NCBI GenBank assembly: GCA_025935735.1
Contig: JAICUS010000010.1
Coordinates: forward strand, 1 to 27,756
DNA length: 27,756 bases
Source: Solirubrobacteraceae bacterium
Lineage (GTDB): Bacteria > Actinomycetota > Thermoleophilia > Solirubrobacterales > Solirubrobacteraceae
Direction of reading: 5' to 3'
Made by a program: the position numbers and the translations under genes. This document shows positions 1-8,331 of this stretch, in pieces. Within the stretch, counting starts at the first letter, position 1, and every line of letters starts with the position of its first letter. The notes beneath the pieces were generated by a model. The model saw nothing but the letters and a program-made list of their open reading frames with translations. It did not search any database and was not told where the DNA came from.

Positions 1-399
1 CTGCCGCACGTCGTCGTCGCCACCCTGGAGTTCGACCCGGTCGACGACGTGCTGCTCGCCGGCACCCTCGGCCGCGGCGCCTGGAAGCTGGCCAACGCCA
101 AGGACACCGACGTCCCGCCGGGGATCCTCGCCCTCACGGGCGGCCACGGCACGACCGGGGCGAAGGTGACCGTCAAGGGTGCCTGGGAGGACCCGGACCG
201 CGTCCGGCTGGACCGCGTCACCGGCAGGATCTCCTTCGGCGATCGCACCGGCACGCACGCCCTGACCCTGCAGCCGAACGGGCGGTTCACCGCCACGCAC
301 ACGTACACGGCCGCCGGCAAGATGGCGGTGACGGTGACGCTGACCGACGTGCCGGGCGCCCAGACGACCCGGACCGTCACCGAGACGATCGACGCCTGA
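1..399 (+). CDS. C-terminal part of an exported repeat protein with PKD-like domain (5' truncated)
   Basis: The frame is open from base 1, so the gene begins left of the window; 132 residues and the stop are visible. The first 30 residues contain the motif LLAGTLGRGAWKL, which resembles the last blade of BNR/sialidase-like or other beta-propeller proteins, where a closing phrase of the form VAGTLGRGAW is frequent. The remaining 95 or so residues look like an Ig/PKD-type beta-sandwich: alternating beta-prone segments, an FxATHTYTAAG stretch typical of PKD domains, and a Thr/Val-rich C-terminus. Such architecture is usually secreted, but the signal peptide would lie outside the window. The substrate and exact function cannot be read from this fragment. 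The GTG at 49 is an internal Val codon, not a start. Confidence 0.75.
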   Translation: MPHVVVATLEFDPVDDVLLAGTLGRGAWKLANAKDTDVPPGILALTGGHGTTGAKVTVKGAWEDPDRVRLDRVTGRISFGDRTGTHALTLQPNGRFTATHTYTAAGKMAVTVTLTDVPGAQTTRTVTETIDA

Positions 400-401
400 C
401 G

Positions 402-427
402 GGGGCGCCGCCGAGTCTGCGCGCCCC
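402..427 (+). terminator. GC-rich hairpin between the exported protein and tetR
   Basis: A perfect 7-bp inverted repeat, GGGGCGC (402-408) and GCGCCCC (421-427), has a 12-base loop and lies immediately after the stop at 399. No T-tract follows, which is common in high-GC actinobacteria. It competes with a second 7-bp repeat, GAGTCTG (413-419) with CAGACTC (436-442), that reaches nearly to the tetR start, so the region could also be regulatory. Confidence 0.4.
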
Positions 428-448
428 GACGCTGCCAGACTCCGTCCC

Positions 449-1102
449 ATGCCCCCAGCAGCGCGCCGGCGCAAGGCGGCGGTGGAGGAGGTCAGCGCGG
501 AATCGGCCGCGCTGTGGGCCGGCATCGAGTCCGAATCGTCGCGCCGGCTGCTGCTCTCCGCGCTGGCGGCGTTCGCCCGCCACGGCTTCGAGGCGGCCAC
601 GACGCGCGAGATCGCGGAAGGCGCCGGCATGAGCCCGGCGGCCGTGTACGTCCACTACAGGGCGAAGAGCGATCTGCTGCACGAGATCAGCCGCATCGGC
701 CACCAGTCCGTGCTGGCGGAGGTGGAGCGGGCCTTGCGCGACGCTCCGGCGGATCCCGGGCTGCGGGTGCAGCGGTTCGTCGCGGCGTTCGCGAAGTGGC
801 ACGCGGATCACCACGTCGTCGCACGCGTGATCCAGTACGAGCTGAAGTCGCTGCCGCCGCGGCAGTTCCGGCAGATCGCCAAGCTGCGCAAGCGCTTCGA
901 GGAGCTGCTCGCGGCCGAGCTGCGGGCGGGCGCCGAGGCCGGGGCGTTCGCCGTCCCCGAGCTCGAGGCCACGACGCTGGCGATCCTGTCGCTGTGCATC
1001 GACCTCGCGCGCTGGTATCACCCCGCGGCGGACCACAAGACGTCCGACGAGGTCGGCCGGTTGTACGCCGGCCTGGTCGGGCGCATGCTCGCCGCCGGCT
1101 GA
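449..1102 (+). CDS. TetR-family transcriptional regulator
   Basis: The product is 217 residues, the usual TetR length. After a basic N-terminal arm (RRRK at 7-9) residues 33-77 form the TetR_N DNA-binding domain: helix LLLSALAAFARHGFEAAT, then the helix-turn-helix TTREIAEGAGMSPAAVYVHY (51-70) and the KSDLL that normally follows. The rest is an all-helical ligand and dimer domain whose ligand cannot be predicted. The ATG at 449 is chosen because the domain starts soon after it; no Shine-Dalgarno is visible, so the message may be leaderless. A perfect inverted repeat overlaps the stop codon and precedes the luciferase-like/SMP-30 operon, so I infer that this protein represses that operon and responds to a small molecule. 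Its own promoter does not carry a copy of the repeat. Confidence 0.93.
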   Translation: MPPAARRRKAAVEEVSAESAALWAGIESESSRRLLLSALAAFARHGFEAATTREIAEGAGMSPAAVYVHYRAKSDLLHEISRIGHQSVLAEVERALRDAPADPGLRVQRFVAAFAKWHADHHVVARVIQYELKSLPPRQFRQIAKLRKRFEELLAAELRAGAEAGAFAVPELEATTLAILSLCIDLARWYHPAADHKTSDEVGRLYAGLVGRMLAAG

Positions 1103-1120
1103 CTAAGCGCTTGCTTAGTC
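1101..1120. promoter_or_regulatory. Putative TetR operator overlapping the tetR stop codon
   Basis: Perfect 8-bp arms GACTAAGC (1101-1108) and GCTTAGTC (1113-1120) are separated by four bases. The arms and the AAGCGCTT core resemble known operators of actinobacterial TetR repressors. The site covers the spacer and -35 position of a -10-like TATGCT at 1129, so binding would block RNA polymerase at the promoter of the downstream two-gene operon. Confidence 0.7.
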
Positions 1121-1128
1121 GCCGCGGC

Positions 1129-1134
1129 TATGCT
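1129..1134 (+). promoter_or_regulatory. -10-like TATGCT upstream of the luciferase-like gene
   Basis: TATGCT lies 9 bases after the TetR-type inverted repeat and would place the transcript start near 1141, leaving a leader of about 20 bases that includes the ribosome binding site at 1151-1158. No good -35 is visible; the repeat occupies that position. Confidence 0.45.
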
Positions 1135-1150
1135 GGTGGCCCGACGAGAA

Positions 1151-1158
1151 GGGAGGAG
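1151..1158 (+). promoter_or_regulatory. Ribosome binding site that sets the start at 1163
   Basis: GGGAGGAG is placed four bases before the ATG at 1163. It argues against the alternative in-frame ATG at 1130, which has no such site and would overlap the -10 element. Confidence 0.65.
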
Positions 1159-1162
1159 CTGC

Positions 1163-2158
1163 ATGGAGATCTCATGCGCGTTTCCGACGACGCTGGAGTC
1201 GCACGAGCACATCGCTCTGGCGGAGGAGCTCGGGTACGAGCGGGCGTGGCTGTACGACACGCCGCAGCAGAGCCCGGACGTCTGGATGATGCTCGCGCTC
1301 GCGGCGCAGCGCACCGAGCGGATCGGCCTCGGCCCCGGGGTGCTGGTGCCGAGCCTGCGCCACCCGATGGTCAACGCGGCGGCGACCGCGGCGCTCGCCG
1401 CGCTGGCGCCCGGCCGCGTGGTGGTCGCGTTCGGCACGGGGTTCACCGGGCGCCGGGCGATGGGCTACCGGGCGATCCCGTGGGCGTACATGGACCGCTA
1501 CATCCGGGCCTACCGCGGGCTGCTGCGCGGCGAGACGGTCGAGTGGGAGGGCGCGCGGATGCGGATGCTGCACCCGGACGGCCACGCCGCGCCGCGGCCG
1601 GTCGACGTGCCGATCATCGTCGGCGCGCTGGGGCCCAAGGGCGCCGCGGTCGCCCGCGAGCTGGGCGACGGCCTGTACATCACGCTGGCGATGCCCGAGT
1701 TCGCCAAGGAGTTCGCCTGGGTGTCGTTCCTGTTCTGGGGGACGGTCCTGGAGGAGGGCGAGGCGCCCGACGCCGAGCGCGTGCGCGCCACCGCGGGGCC
1801 GGGGCTCGCGCTCGCCTATCACGGGGCCTACGAGTTCGGCACCCCGCTGGAGGATCTGCCGGGCGGCGCGGAGTGGCGCGCGGTCGTCGAGCGCGTGCCG
1901 GCCGAGGAGCGCCACCTGCTCGTGCACTCGCGGCACTGCGTCGGGCTCAACGACGCCGACGCGGCGGCGTGGGACGCCGGCGGGCACGCGATGCTCGAGC
2001 AGGCGACGATGAGCGGCACCGCCGGCCGGCTGAGCAGCCGGCTCGCGGAGCTGGCCGGCCACGGCGTGACCGAGCTGGTCTTCCAGCCGTGCGGGCCGGA
2101 CGTCCGGCGCGAGCTCGAGGCGTTCATGGACACGGCGCGGACGGCGGTGGCGGCATGA
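1163..2158 (+). CDS. Luciferase-like (probably F420-dependent) oxidoreductase
   Basis: The protein has 331 residues from the ATG at 1163. It matches the bacterial luciferase-like TIM-barrel fold: N-terminal ISCAFPTTLE, then HIALAEELGYERAWLYDTP, a RTERIGLGPGVLVPSLRHP strand-helix unit typical of the F420-dependent methylene-tetrahydromethanopterin reductase group, GRVVVAFGTGFTGR, and a VPIIVGALGPKGAAVARELGDGL segment that contacts the cofactor in relatives. FMN use cannot be excluded from sequence, but the pattern and the actinobacterial setting favour F420. It overlaps the SMP-30-like gene by four bases (ATGA), so the two are translationally coupled. A TetR-type operator and -10 element precede it. 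The substrate is unknown; coupling with a lactonase-like enzyme suggests oxidation of a cyclic alcohol or lactol to a lactone, followed by ring opening. Confidence 0.88.
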   Translation: MEISCAFPTTLESHEHIALAEELGYERAWLYDTPQQSPDVWMMLALAAQRTERIGLGPGVLVPSLRHPMVNAAATAALAALAPGRVVVAFGTGFTGRRAMGYRAIPWAYMDRYIRAYRGLLRGETVEWEGARMRMLHPDGHAAPRPVDVPIIVGALGPKGAAVARELGDGLYITLAMPEFAKEFAWVSFLFWGTVLEEGEAPDAERVRATAGPGLALAYHGAYEFGTPLEDLPGGAEWRAVVERVPAEERHLLVHSRHCVGLNDADAAAWDAGGHAMLEQATMSGTAGRLSSRLAELAGHGVTELVFQPCGPDVRRELEAFMDTARTAVAA

Positions 2159-3048
2159 CCGAGCTCACCCCGTTCTTCGCGGGCGGGACCTACTTCGAGT
2201 GCCCGCGCTGGCACGACGGCCGCTGGTGGGCCTCGGACTTCTACCGCTACGCGGTGTTCCGCTACGACGCGGATGGGCGCGAGGAGAAGGTCGTGGAGGT
2301 CGAGGGCCAGCCGTCGGGGCTCGGCTGGCTGCCGGACGGCGACCTGCTGGTCGTGTCGATGAAGGACCGCCGCGTGCTGCGGCGCGCCTCCGACGGCACC
2401 GTCAGCGAGCACGCCGACGTCTCGGCGCTCGCGTCCGGCCACCTCAACGACATGATCGTCGACCGCGCCGGCCACGCCTACGCGGGCAACTTCGGCTTCG
2501 ACCTGATGGGCGGCGGCCGGCCGGAGGTCGCCACGCTCGTCCGCATCGACCCCGACGGCACCGCGACCGTCGCCGCCGAGGACCTGTGGTTCCCGAACGG
2601 CATGGTGATCACCGACGACGGCACGCTGATCGTCGCCGAGACGTTCGCCGCGCGGTTCACCGCGTTCCGGATCGCGGACGACGGCGCGCTGGCCGACCGC
2701 CGCGTCTGGGCGCAGGTCGAGCCGTCGCCCGCGCCGGGCGAGACCGAGGCGATGCTCGGCGCCGTCACCTTCGGTCCCGACGGCTGCGCGCTCGACGCCG
2801 AGGGCCACGTGTGGGCGGCGAACGCGCTCGGCGGCGTGCTCTGCCGCGTCGCTCCCGGCGGGCGGATCGTCGACGAGATCGCCGCCCCCGGCGGGCTCGG
2901 CGTGTTCGCCTGCGGGCTGGGCGGCGAGGACGGCCGCACGCTCATGGCCTGCGCCGCCCCGGACTTCGACGAGCACGCACGCAAGGCGGCCCGCGAGGCC
3001 GTCCTGCTGACCGCGACGGTGGAGGTGCCGCGGGCCGGGCTGCCCTGA
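2155..3048 (+). CDS. SMP-30/gluconolactonase-like (LRE) family enzyme
   Basis: The product is 297 residues, the normal length for the six-bladed SMP-30/gluconolactonase/LRE family. Family features seen are E15 in FECPRW (metal ligand position), QPSGLGWLPDGDLLV near 52-66, HLNDM at 96-100, LWFPNGMVI with N148, and the PDG...D segment at 208-214 followed by GHVWAAN. These supply the Glu, Asn and Asp that bind the catalytic divalent metal. No signal peptide is visible, so it is probably cytosolic. It starts inside the stop of the luciferase-like gene (ATGA overlap). In the family the reaction is usually hydrolysis of a sugar or other lactone. Here the natural partner would be the product of the upstream oxidoreductase, which is inference. 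Confidence 0.9.
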   Translation: MTELTPFFAGGTYFECPRWHDGRWWASDFYRYAVFRYDADGREEKVVEVEGQPSGLGWLPDGDLLVVSMKDRRVLRRASDGTVSEHADVSALASGHLNDMIVDRAGHAYAGNFGFDLMGGGRPEVATLVRIDPDGTATVAAEDLWFPNGMVITDDGTLIVAETFAARFTAFRIADDGALADRRVWAQVEPSPAPGETEAMLGAVTFGPDGCALDAEGHVWAANALGGVLCRVAPGGRIVDEIAAPGGLGVFACGLGGEDGRTLMACAAPDFDEHARKAAREAVLLTATVEVPRAGLP

Positions 3049-3119
3049 GACGATCCCGCCGCGCGGCCGCGGAGCCGCTCTCACGACCGGATGCCGCCCG
3101 TCGTGGGAAGGTATGCGGC

Positions 3120-5510
3120 GTGCTCACCGATCGTGTAGCAGGCCTCACCCTCGAGCAGAAGGTGAGGCTGCTCACCGGGGCCGACTCCTGGTCGCTGTAT
3201 CCCGAGCCCGCCGTGGGCCTGCGCCGGCTCGTCGTCTCCGACGGTCCGGCGGGGGTGCGCGGCGAGACCTGGGACGAGCGCGACACGTCGGCCAACGTAC
3301 CCTCGCCGACCGCGCTGGCCGCCACCTGGGACGAGGCGCTGGTGCAGCGGCTCGGCGGCCTGCTGGCCTATGAGGCGCGGCGCAAGGGCGTCGACGTGCT
3401 GCTCGCGCCCACGGTCAACCTGCACCGCACGCCGTACGGCGGTCGCCACTTCGAGTGCTTCAGCGAGGACCCGCTGCTCACGGGGCGGATCGGCGTCGCC
3501 TACGTGCGCGGGCTGCAGGAGCACGGCGTCGGCGCCACGGTGAAGCACTTCGTGGCCAACGACTCCGAGACGAGCCGGATGACGCTGAACGCGCTGGTGA
3601 GCGAGCGCGCGCTGCGCGAGCTCTACCTGGCGCCGTTCGACGCGATCGTCAATGACGGCGGCGTCTGGGCGGTGATGGCCGCCTACAACGGCGTCAACGG
3701 GCCGACGATGACCGAGTCGCCGCTGCTGCGCGAGGTCCTGCACGAGGAATGGGGCTGGGACGGGCTGGTGATGTCGGACTGGTTCGCCACCCGCTCGACC
3801 GTGGAGGCGGGCCGCGCGGCGCTCGACCTCGCCATGCCCGGCCCGATGAGCCCGTGGGGCGACGCGCTGGTGGCCGCCGTGCGCGACGGCCGGGTCGACG
3901 AGGCGGCGGTCGACGACAAGGTCGCGCGCATCCTGCGCCTGGCCGAGCGCGTCGGCGCGCTGGACGGCGCCGCGCCGGCCGCGCCGCCGGAGTACGACGA
4001 CGAGACGATCTCCGCCGAGCTGCGCCGCGTCGCCGCGGCCGGCTTCGTGCTCGCCCGCAACGAGGCGCTGCTGCCGCTGGACGCCGGCGCGCTGCAGCGC
4101 GTGGCCGTGCTCGGGCCCAACGCCGCGGTCGCCCGCACGCTGGGAGGCGGCAGCGCGACGGTCTTCGCGCCCTACACGGTCTCGCCGCTCGACGGCCTGC
4201 GGGCCGCGCTCGGCGGCGCCGAGGTGACGACCGCCCCCGGCGTGCTGGCCACGCCGCGCATCCCGGTGGCCGCGAAGCCCTGGGTCGACGGCTGCGAGGT
4301 GCGCTTCCTGGCCGCCGACGGCAGCGTGCTCGCCTCCGAGCAGCGGCGCGGCTGCGCGTTCAACTGGATGGGCGCCTACGGGCGCGGCGTGGACGCCGGG
4401 CAGCTGGCCACGATCGAGGTGCACGCGGTGCTGCGGGCCACCGAGGCCGGCACCTACACGGTCGCGGTGTCCGGCGTCGGCCGCTACCGGCTGAGCGTCG
4501 ACGGCGAGGAGGCCTTCGCCGGCGAGATCGCGCTCGCCCCCGGCGCCGACGTCGTCGAGGCGCTGATGATCCCGCCGCAGCGCACCGTGCAGCTGGAGCT
4601 CGCCGCGGGAGCGCACGCGCACATCGTGCTCGCGCACGCGGCCGGCTCGATGGACACGGGCATCCCGGACTTCGCCGGCGCGAGCTTCCAGCTCAACGTC
4701 CTGGCGCCCTACGCCGGCGACGACGCCGAGCTCGAGCGCGCGGTCGGGCTCGCCCGGGAGGCCGACGTGGCGGTGGTCGTGGTGGGCACGACCGAGGAGG
4801 TGGAGAGCGAGGGGTTCGACCGCGCCTCGCTGGCGCTGCCGGGCCGCCAGGACGAGCTCGTCCGGCGCGTGGCGCAGGCCAACCCGCGGACCGTCGTGGT
4901 GGTCAACGCGGGCGCGCCCGTCCTGCTGCCCTGGGCCGACGACGTGGCGGCCGTGCTGCTCGCCTGGTTCCCGGGGCAGGAGTTCGGCACCGCGCTGGCC
5001 GACGTGCTGCTCGGCGCGCTCGAGCCCGGCGGCCGGCTGCCGACGACCTGGCCGCTGACCGAGGCCGGGCTCCCGTCCACGCAGCCCGTCGACGGTGTGG
5101 TCCGCTACGCGGAGGACATCTACGTCGGCTACCGCTCGCCCGACCGCGACGCGCGCTACGTGTTCGGCCACGGGCTGGGCTACACGACCTGGGAGTACGT
5201 GTCGCTGGAGGCGGGCGACGGGGCGGCCGCCGTCCGTGTGCGCAACACCGGCGAGCGGCCCGGTCGCGAGGTCGTGCAGATCTACGCGTCCCGGCCGGAC
5301 AGCGCCGTCGACCGGCCGGCGCGCTGGCTCGTCGGCTTCGCCACCGTCGACGCGGACCCGGGCGAGGAGGTCGCGGTGACCGTACCGATCGCCCGCCGCG
5401 CGCTGGAGCACTGGGACGGCGGCTGGCGGCTCGAGCCGGGTGAGTTCGCCCTGGCCGCCGGGTCCTCGCTCGCGGCGCTGTCGCTCACCGCCCGGCTCGC
5501 GATGGCATGA
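3120..5510 (+). CDS. GH3 beta-glucosidase-type glycosidase with PA14 insert
   Basis: The product is 796 residues from a GTG with GGGAAGG eight bases upstream. Residues 10-280 are the GH3 TIM barrel, with KHFVANDSE, RALRELYLAPF and the nucleophile in MSDWFATRS (D220). The alpha/beta sandwich domain follows and is split by a PA14 domain at about 383-510, seen as CEVRFLAADGS through the ELAAGAHAHIVL strand. The acid/base glutamate should lie in ESEGFDR (562-568). The C-terminus carries the family phrase FGHGLGYT and a fibronectin III-like domain (about 715-790). This barrel/PA14/FnIII order is that of beta-glucosidases active on small plant glycosides. There is no signal peptide, so it should act in the cytosol on imported oligosaccharides or aglycone glycosides. 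Its 3' end overlaps the convergent GH35 gene by 26 bases. Confidence 0.94.
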   Translation: MLTDRVAGLTLEQKVRLLTGADSWSLYPEPAVGLRRLVVSDGPAGVRGETWDERDTSANVPSPTALAATWDEALVQRLGGLLAYEARRKGVDVLLAPTVNLHRTPYGGRHFECFSEDPLLTGRIGVAYVRGLQEHGVGATVKHFVANDSETSRMTLNALVSERALRELYLAPFDAIVNDGGVWAVMAAYNGVNGPTMTESPLLREVLHEEWGWDGLVMSDWFATRSTVEAGRAALDLAMPGPMSPWGDALVAAVRDGRVDEAAVDDKVARILRLAERVGALDGAAPAAPPEYDDETISAELRRVAAAGFVLARNEALLPLDAGALQRVAVLGPNAAVARTLGGGSATVFAPYTVSPLDGLRAALGGAEVTTAPGVLATPRIPVAAKPWVDGCEVRFLAADGSVLASEQRRGCAFNWMGAYGRGVDAGQLATIEVHAVLRATEAGTYTVAVSGVGRYRLSVDGEEAFAGEIALAPGADVVEALMIPPQRTVQLELAAGAHAHIVLAHAAGSMDTGIPDFAGASFQLNVLAPYAGDDAELERAVGLAREADVAVVVVGTTEEVESEGFDRASLALPGRQDELVRRVAQANPRTVVVVNAGAPVLLPWADDVAAVLLAWFPGQEFGTALADVLLGALEPGGRLPTTWPLTEAGLPSTQPVDGVVRYAEDIYVGYRSPDRDARYVFGHGLGYTTWEYVSLEAGDGAAAVRVRNTGERPGREVVQIYASRPDSAVDRPARWLVGFATVDADPGEEVAVTVPIARRALEHWDGGWRLEPGEFALAAGSSLAALSLTARLAMA

Positions 5511-8331
5511 CGCCCGCGGCGCGGTAGCCGGGCGACGCGACGTCGGGGATGCGCAGGCTCGTGGCCAGGTTCGCGTAGCGCTGGAGGGTGATGCGGCCCA
5601 GGCCGCCGGGCGAGCGGTCCTCGTTCCAGACGGCGATCGCCAGCGTGTTCCTCCCGTTCGCCCGCACGATCCCGGCCGGCAGCGGGAACGAGCGCTGCGG
5701 GCCGACGGCGTCGACGTAGCGGCCGATCAGCCAGCCGTTGACGAAGATCAGCGCCCGGTAGCGGCGGCGGTGCGAGTCGGCGATGTGGATCCCGAGCGGC
5801 ACGTCGTGGCCCCGCGGGACGTGGAGCGCGAACGTCGTGCGGAACCAGGACTCGCCGGGCGCCGCGAGATGGTGGGGGAGGCGCACCCGCCGCCAGGAGC
5901 GGTCGGGGTAGCCGGGCAGCGCCCAGCCGCGGCGCTCGCCGTAGAGGCCGCCGGCGTTCATCGGGCCGCGCACGGGGTCCGCGAGGTCCTCGCCGCCGCG
6001 GTTGCCCTGGATGCGCCAGCTCAGCGCGGCGCCGGAGCCGAGGATCTGCGCGCCGGTGAGCCCCCGCGGCTGCTTGTGCGCGTCGTCGGCGGTGAAGTCC
6101 TCGTCGTGGCCCATGTTCTCGACCATCACCGAGAGCACGTTGTCGCGCCCCGGCAGCAGGCTCCCGCCCGGGAACGCGAACTGGTGCTCGCGAGCGTCCG
6201 AGGACCCGAGGAAGCGGCCGTTCAGCCACGCGCCGTAGACGCCCGCGCGGCCGGTGAGCGCGGACAGGCGCACGCCCGGCTCGCCGCCCTGTGCCGTGAA
6301 GTGGCCGCGGTACCAGACGTCGCCGTGGTGGAAGCCGTAGTCGTCGGCATACAGCACGCCCTTGTCGGCGCGCCGCCAGCCGCCGTCGTCGAACCCGGGC
6401 CTGGCCTCCGGGCTGCCGCGGCGATAGCGCCAGCCGCGCAGCGCCGGCAGCGCGACCGGCGCGGGCCCTGCCAGCCGCCCGCGCAGCGCGCCGCCGGCGA
6501 CCCGCCGCGTGGCCACCGGGCGGCCGTTCCAGGTCACCGCGGTCACGGCCGGCGGCGCGAACACGGTGAGCGCGCAGCCGGAGTCCGTGTCGCCGGTCAG
6601 CGCGAGCACGCGGCCGCGCAGCGCGGCGGTGCGCACGAGCTCCGGGCCGCGCACGAGCGCCGGCCCCGGGCGCCAGAACCGCGCCGCGACCGCGTCGGTG
6701 GCCAGCAGCAGCTCGAGCGGCCGCCCCCGCGCCGGCGCGATCGCCACCTCCGCCAAGCCGCGGTGCACGTAGTCGAGCCGCAGGTCGTGCCGGCCGGCGT
6801 CCCAGCGCACGCGCACGTGGCCGGCGCGCACGCTCACCCTCGGCCGCGCCGGGTAGCGCAGGACGGTCTCGCCGTCCTGGCCGGCGCGCCCGTAGAACAG
6901 CGCCACGTCGCGGCCGCCGATCGCCGCGTGCGTCATCAGCTCCGACGTCGAGTACCGCAGCCGCTGCCCGTCCATGGCGTAGTCCGCGAGCAGCAGCTTC
7001 GCGTCGCGCCCGGCGAGCGTGATCGCCGTGCCCGGCTGCTGCGGCACGCGGGGGTAGCCGGCGATGGCGATGCGCGTGCGGTCGGTGGCGGTCGAGCGGC
7101 TGTCGGCGTGGCGCAGCTCGTAGAAGCGCGTGTGGTCGTCCGGGTTCTCCCGCGCCGCGACGCGGACCGCGGGGTTGCTCGCGGACGCTGCGGGCACGCG
7201 GACGGTCTTGGTCAGCGGCGCCACGGACGCGACCATCAGCCCGAGCCGCTTCATCTCGTCGTACTTGGGCGTGAGCTCGCGGTCCTCCTGGATCGCCGCG
7301 CCGTAGTCGTAGGAGCTGTACACGCGCGAGGGCGTGGGCAGCCACCCCCAGGACGTCCCGCCGTAGGCCATGTAGAAGCTCTGCAGCGTCGCCCCGTCGA
7401 TGAGGTTCTCCTTGTAGAAGACGCGCTCGAAGTCCGGGCCGGTGAGCCTGCGGCACTTCGCATAGCCCGGCCCGCCCCAGGGGTCGAACGCGCCGCCCTG
7501 GAACTCCGGCGCGAAGATCGGCGCGTCCGCGCGCAGCCGCGGCAGCCGAATGACGGAGCGCCAGCGCGCCGGGTTCGAGCAGTCGAAGCCCTGCGGGTAG
7601 CTGTCCTGGCCGGGGAGGTCGACCGCGCCGGGCCCGGTGGCCCACGTGGAGGGGCCGCAGCAGTGGTTGGCGCTCAGCGGCACCGCGATCCCGTCCGCCC
7701 GCGCCTGGCGCTCCAGATCGCGCATGTAAACAGGATCGCCGACAGAACCGTTCTCGTTCTCGATCTGGTAGACGATGACGGTCCCGGTCCCGTTCGTGAT
7801 CTGGTGGCGGGCGATGATCGGGTCGATGTGGCGCAGCCACTCGCGGTACGCGGCGGTGTAGTCCGGCGCGCTGGAGCGGGCGCGGCCCTTCTGCGTGACC
7901 AGCCAGCCCGGGAAGCCGCCGGCGTCGGTCTCGGCGTTGATGTACGGCCCGGGCCGGGCGATCACGTAGATGCCCACCTTGGCGGCGAGGTCGAGCAGCC
8001 GGTCGACGTCGCGCACGCCGGTGAAGTCGTACACGCCCGGCTTGGGCGAGTGGTAGCCCCAGTCGAAGTAGATCGACGTCGCGTTGTAGCCCGCCGCCTT
8101 GAGCTTCTGCAGCACGTCCAGCCAGGCGCCGGGACTGGGGAGCCGCCAGTAGTGGAACTCGCCCGACCACACGTACAGGCGCCGTCCGTCGATTTTCAGC
8201 GAATAGCGGTCATACGTGACCGTGTGGCCCGCCGGGCGGTCCGGGGTGGGAGTGGGTCGCGCGTCGCCCACGACCAGCGCCGCGAGCGCGCACGCGGCGG
8301 CGACCGCGGACAACCACCGGACACCGGCCAT
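5485..8331 (-). CDS. GH35 beta-galactosidase, exported or membrane-anchored
   Basis: The product is 948 residues. The N-terminus (VRWLSAVAAACALAALVVGDA, about 4-24) is a signal peptide or anchor followed by a Pro/Thr-rich linker. Residues 38-350 form the GH35 barrel: SLKIDGRRLYVWSGEFHYWR, the PGAWLDVLQKLKAAGYN unit, ARPGPYINAE, the acid/base E193 in QIENENGS, and the nucleophile E276 in PEFQGGAF. The rest is a set of beta-sandwich domains with jelly-roll segments such as GDVWYRGHF and ENMGHDEDF, as in large multidomain fungal and plant GH35 enzymes. It probably removes terminal beta-galactose from plant or microbial polysaccharide outside the membrane, feeding the ABC importer encoded divergently. 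No strong Shine-Dalgarno precedes the ATG; a -10-like TATGTT (8346-8341 on this strand) is only nine bases upstream, so the message may have almost no leader. Confidence 0.94.
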   Translation of the reverse strand: MAGVRWLSAVAAACALAALVVGDARPTPTPDRPAGHTVTYDRYSLKIDGRRLYVWSGEFHYWRLPSPGAWLDVLQKLKAAGYNATSIYFDWGYHSPKPGVYDFTGVRDVDRLLDLAAKVGIYVIARPGPYINAETDAGGFPGWLVTQKGRARSSAPDYTAAYREWLRHIDPIIARHQITNGTGTVIVYQIENENGSVGDPVYMRDLERQARADGIAVPLSANHCCGPSTWATGPGAVDLPGQDSYPQGFDCSNPARWRSVIRLPRLRADAPIFAPEFQGGAFDPWGGPGYAKCRRLTGPDFERVFYKENLIDGATLQSFYMAYGGTSWGWLPTPSRVYSSYDYGAAIQEDRELTPKYDEMKRLGLMVASVAPLTKTVRVPAASASNPAVRVAARENPDDHTRFYELRHADSRSTATDRTRIAIAGYPRVPQQPGTAITLAGRDAKLLLADYAMDGQRLRYSTSELMTHAAIGGRDVALFYGRAGQDGETVLRYPARPRVSVRAGHVRVRWDAGRHDLRLDYVHRGLAEVAIAPARGRPLELLLATDAVAARFWRPGPALVRGPELVRTAALRGRVLALTGDTDSGCALTVFAPPAVTAVTWNGRPVATRRVAGGALRGRLAGPAPVALPALRGWRYRRGSPEARPGFDDGGWRRADKGVLYADDYGFHHGDVWYRGHFTAQGGEPGVRLSALTGRAGVYGAWLNGRFLGSSDAREHQFAFPGGSLLPGRDNVLSVMVENMGHDEDFTADDAHKQPRGLTGAQILGSGAALSWRIQGNRGGEDLADPVRGPMNAGGLYGERRGWALPGYPDRSWRRVRLPHHLAAPGESWFRTTFALHVPRGHDVPLGIHIADSHRRRYRALIFVNGWLIGRYVDAVGPQRSFPLPAGIVRANGRNTLAIAVWNEDRSPGGLGRITLQRYANLATSLRIPDVASPGYRAAGVMPSRAGR
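5511..5534 (+). terminator. Weak hairpin after the GH3 gene, inside the GH35 coding end
   Basis: CGCCCG (5511-5516) and CGGGCG (5529-5534) form a 6-bp stem directly after the GH3 stop. It lies within the last codons of the convergent GH35 gene. There is no T-tract, and in DNA this rich in GC a 6-bp stem could be chance. Confidence 0.25.

Noticed and set aside
1130..1162. Upstream ATG for the luciferase-like gene
   Set aside because: It overlaps the -10 element and lacks a ribosome site, whereas the ATG at 1163 follows GGGAGGAG and gives the family N-terminus.
3063..3070. GCGGCCGC palindrome before the GH3 gene as an operator
   Set aside because: Eight-base GC-only palindromes are expected often at this base composition, and there is no second element or correct promoter spacing around it.
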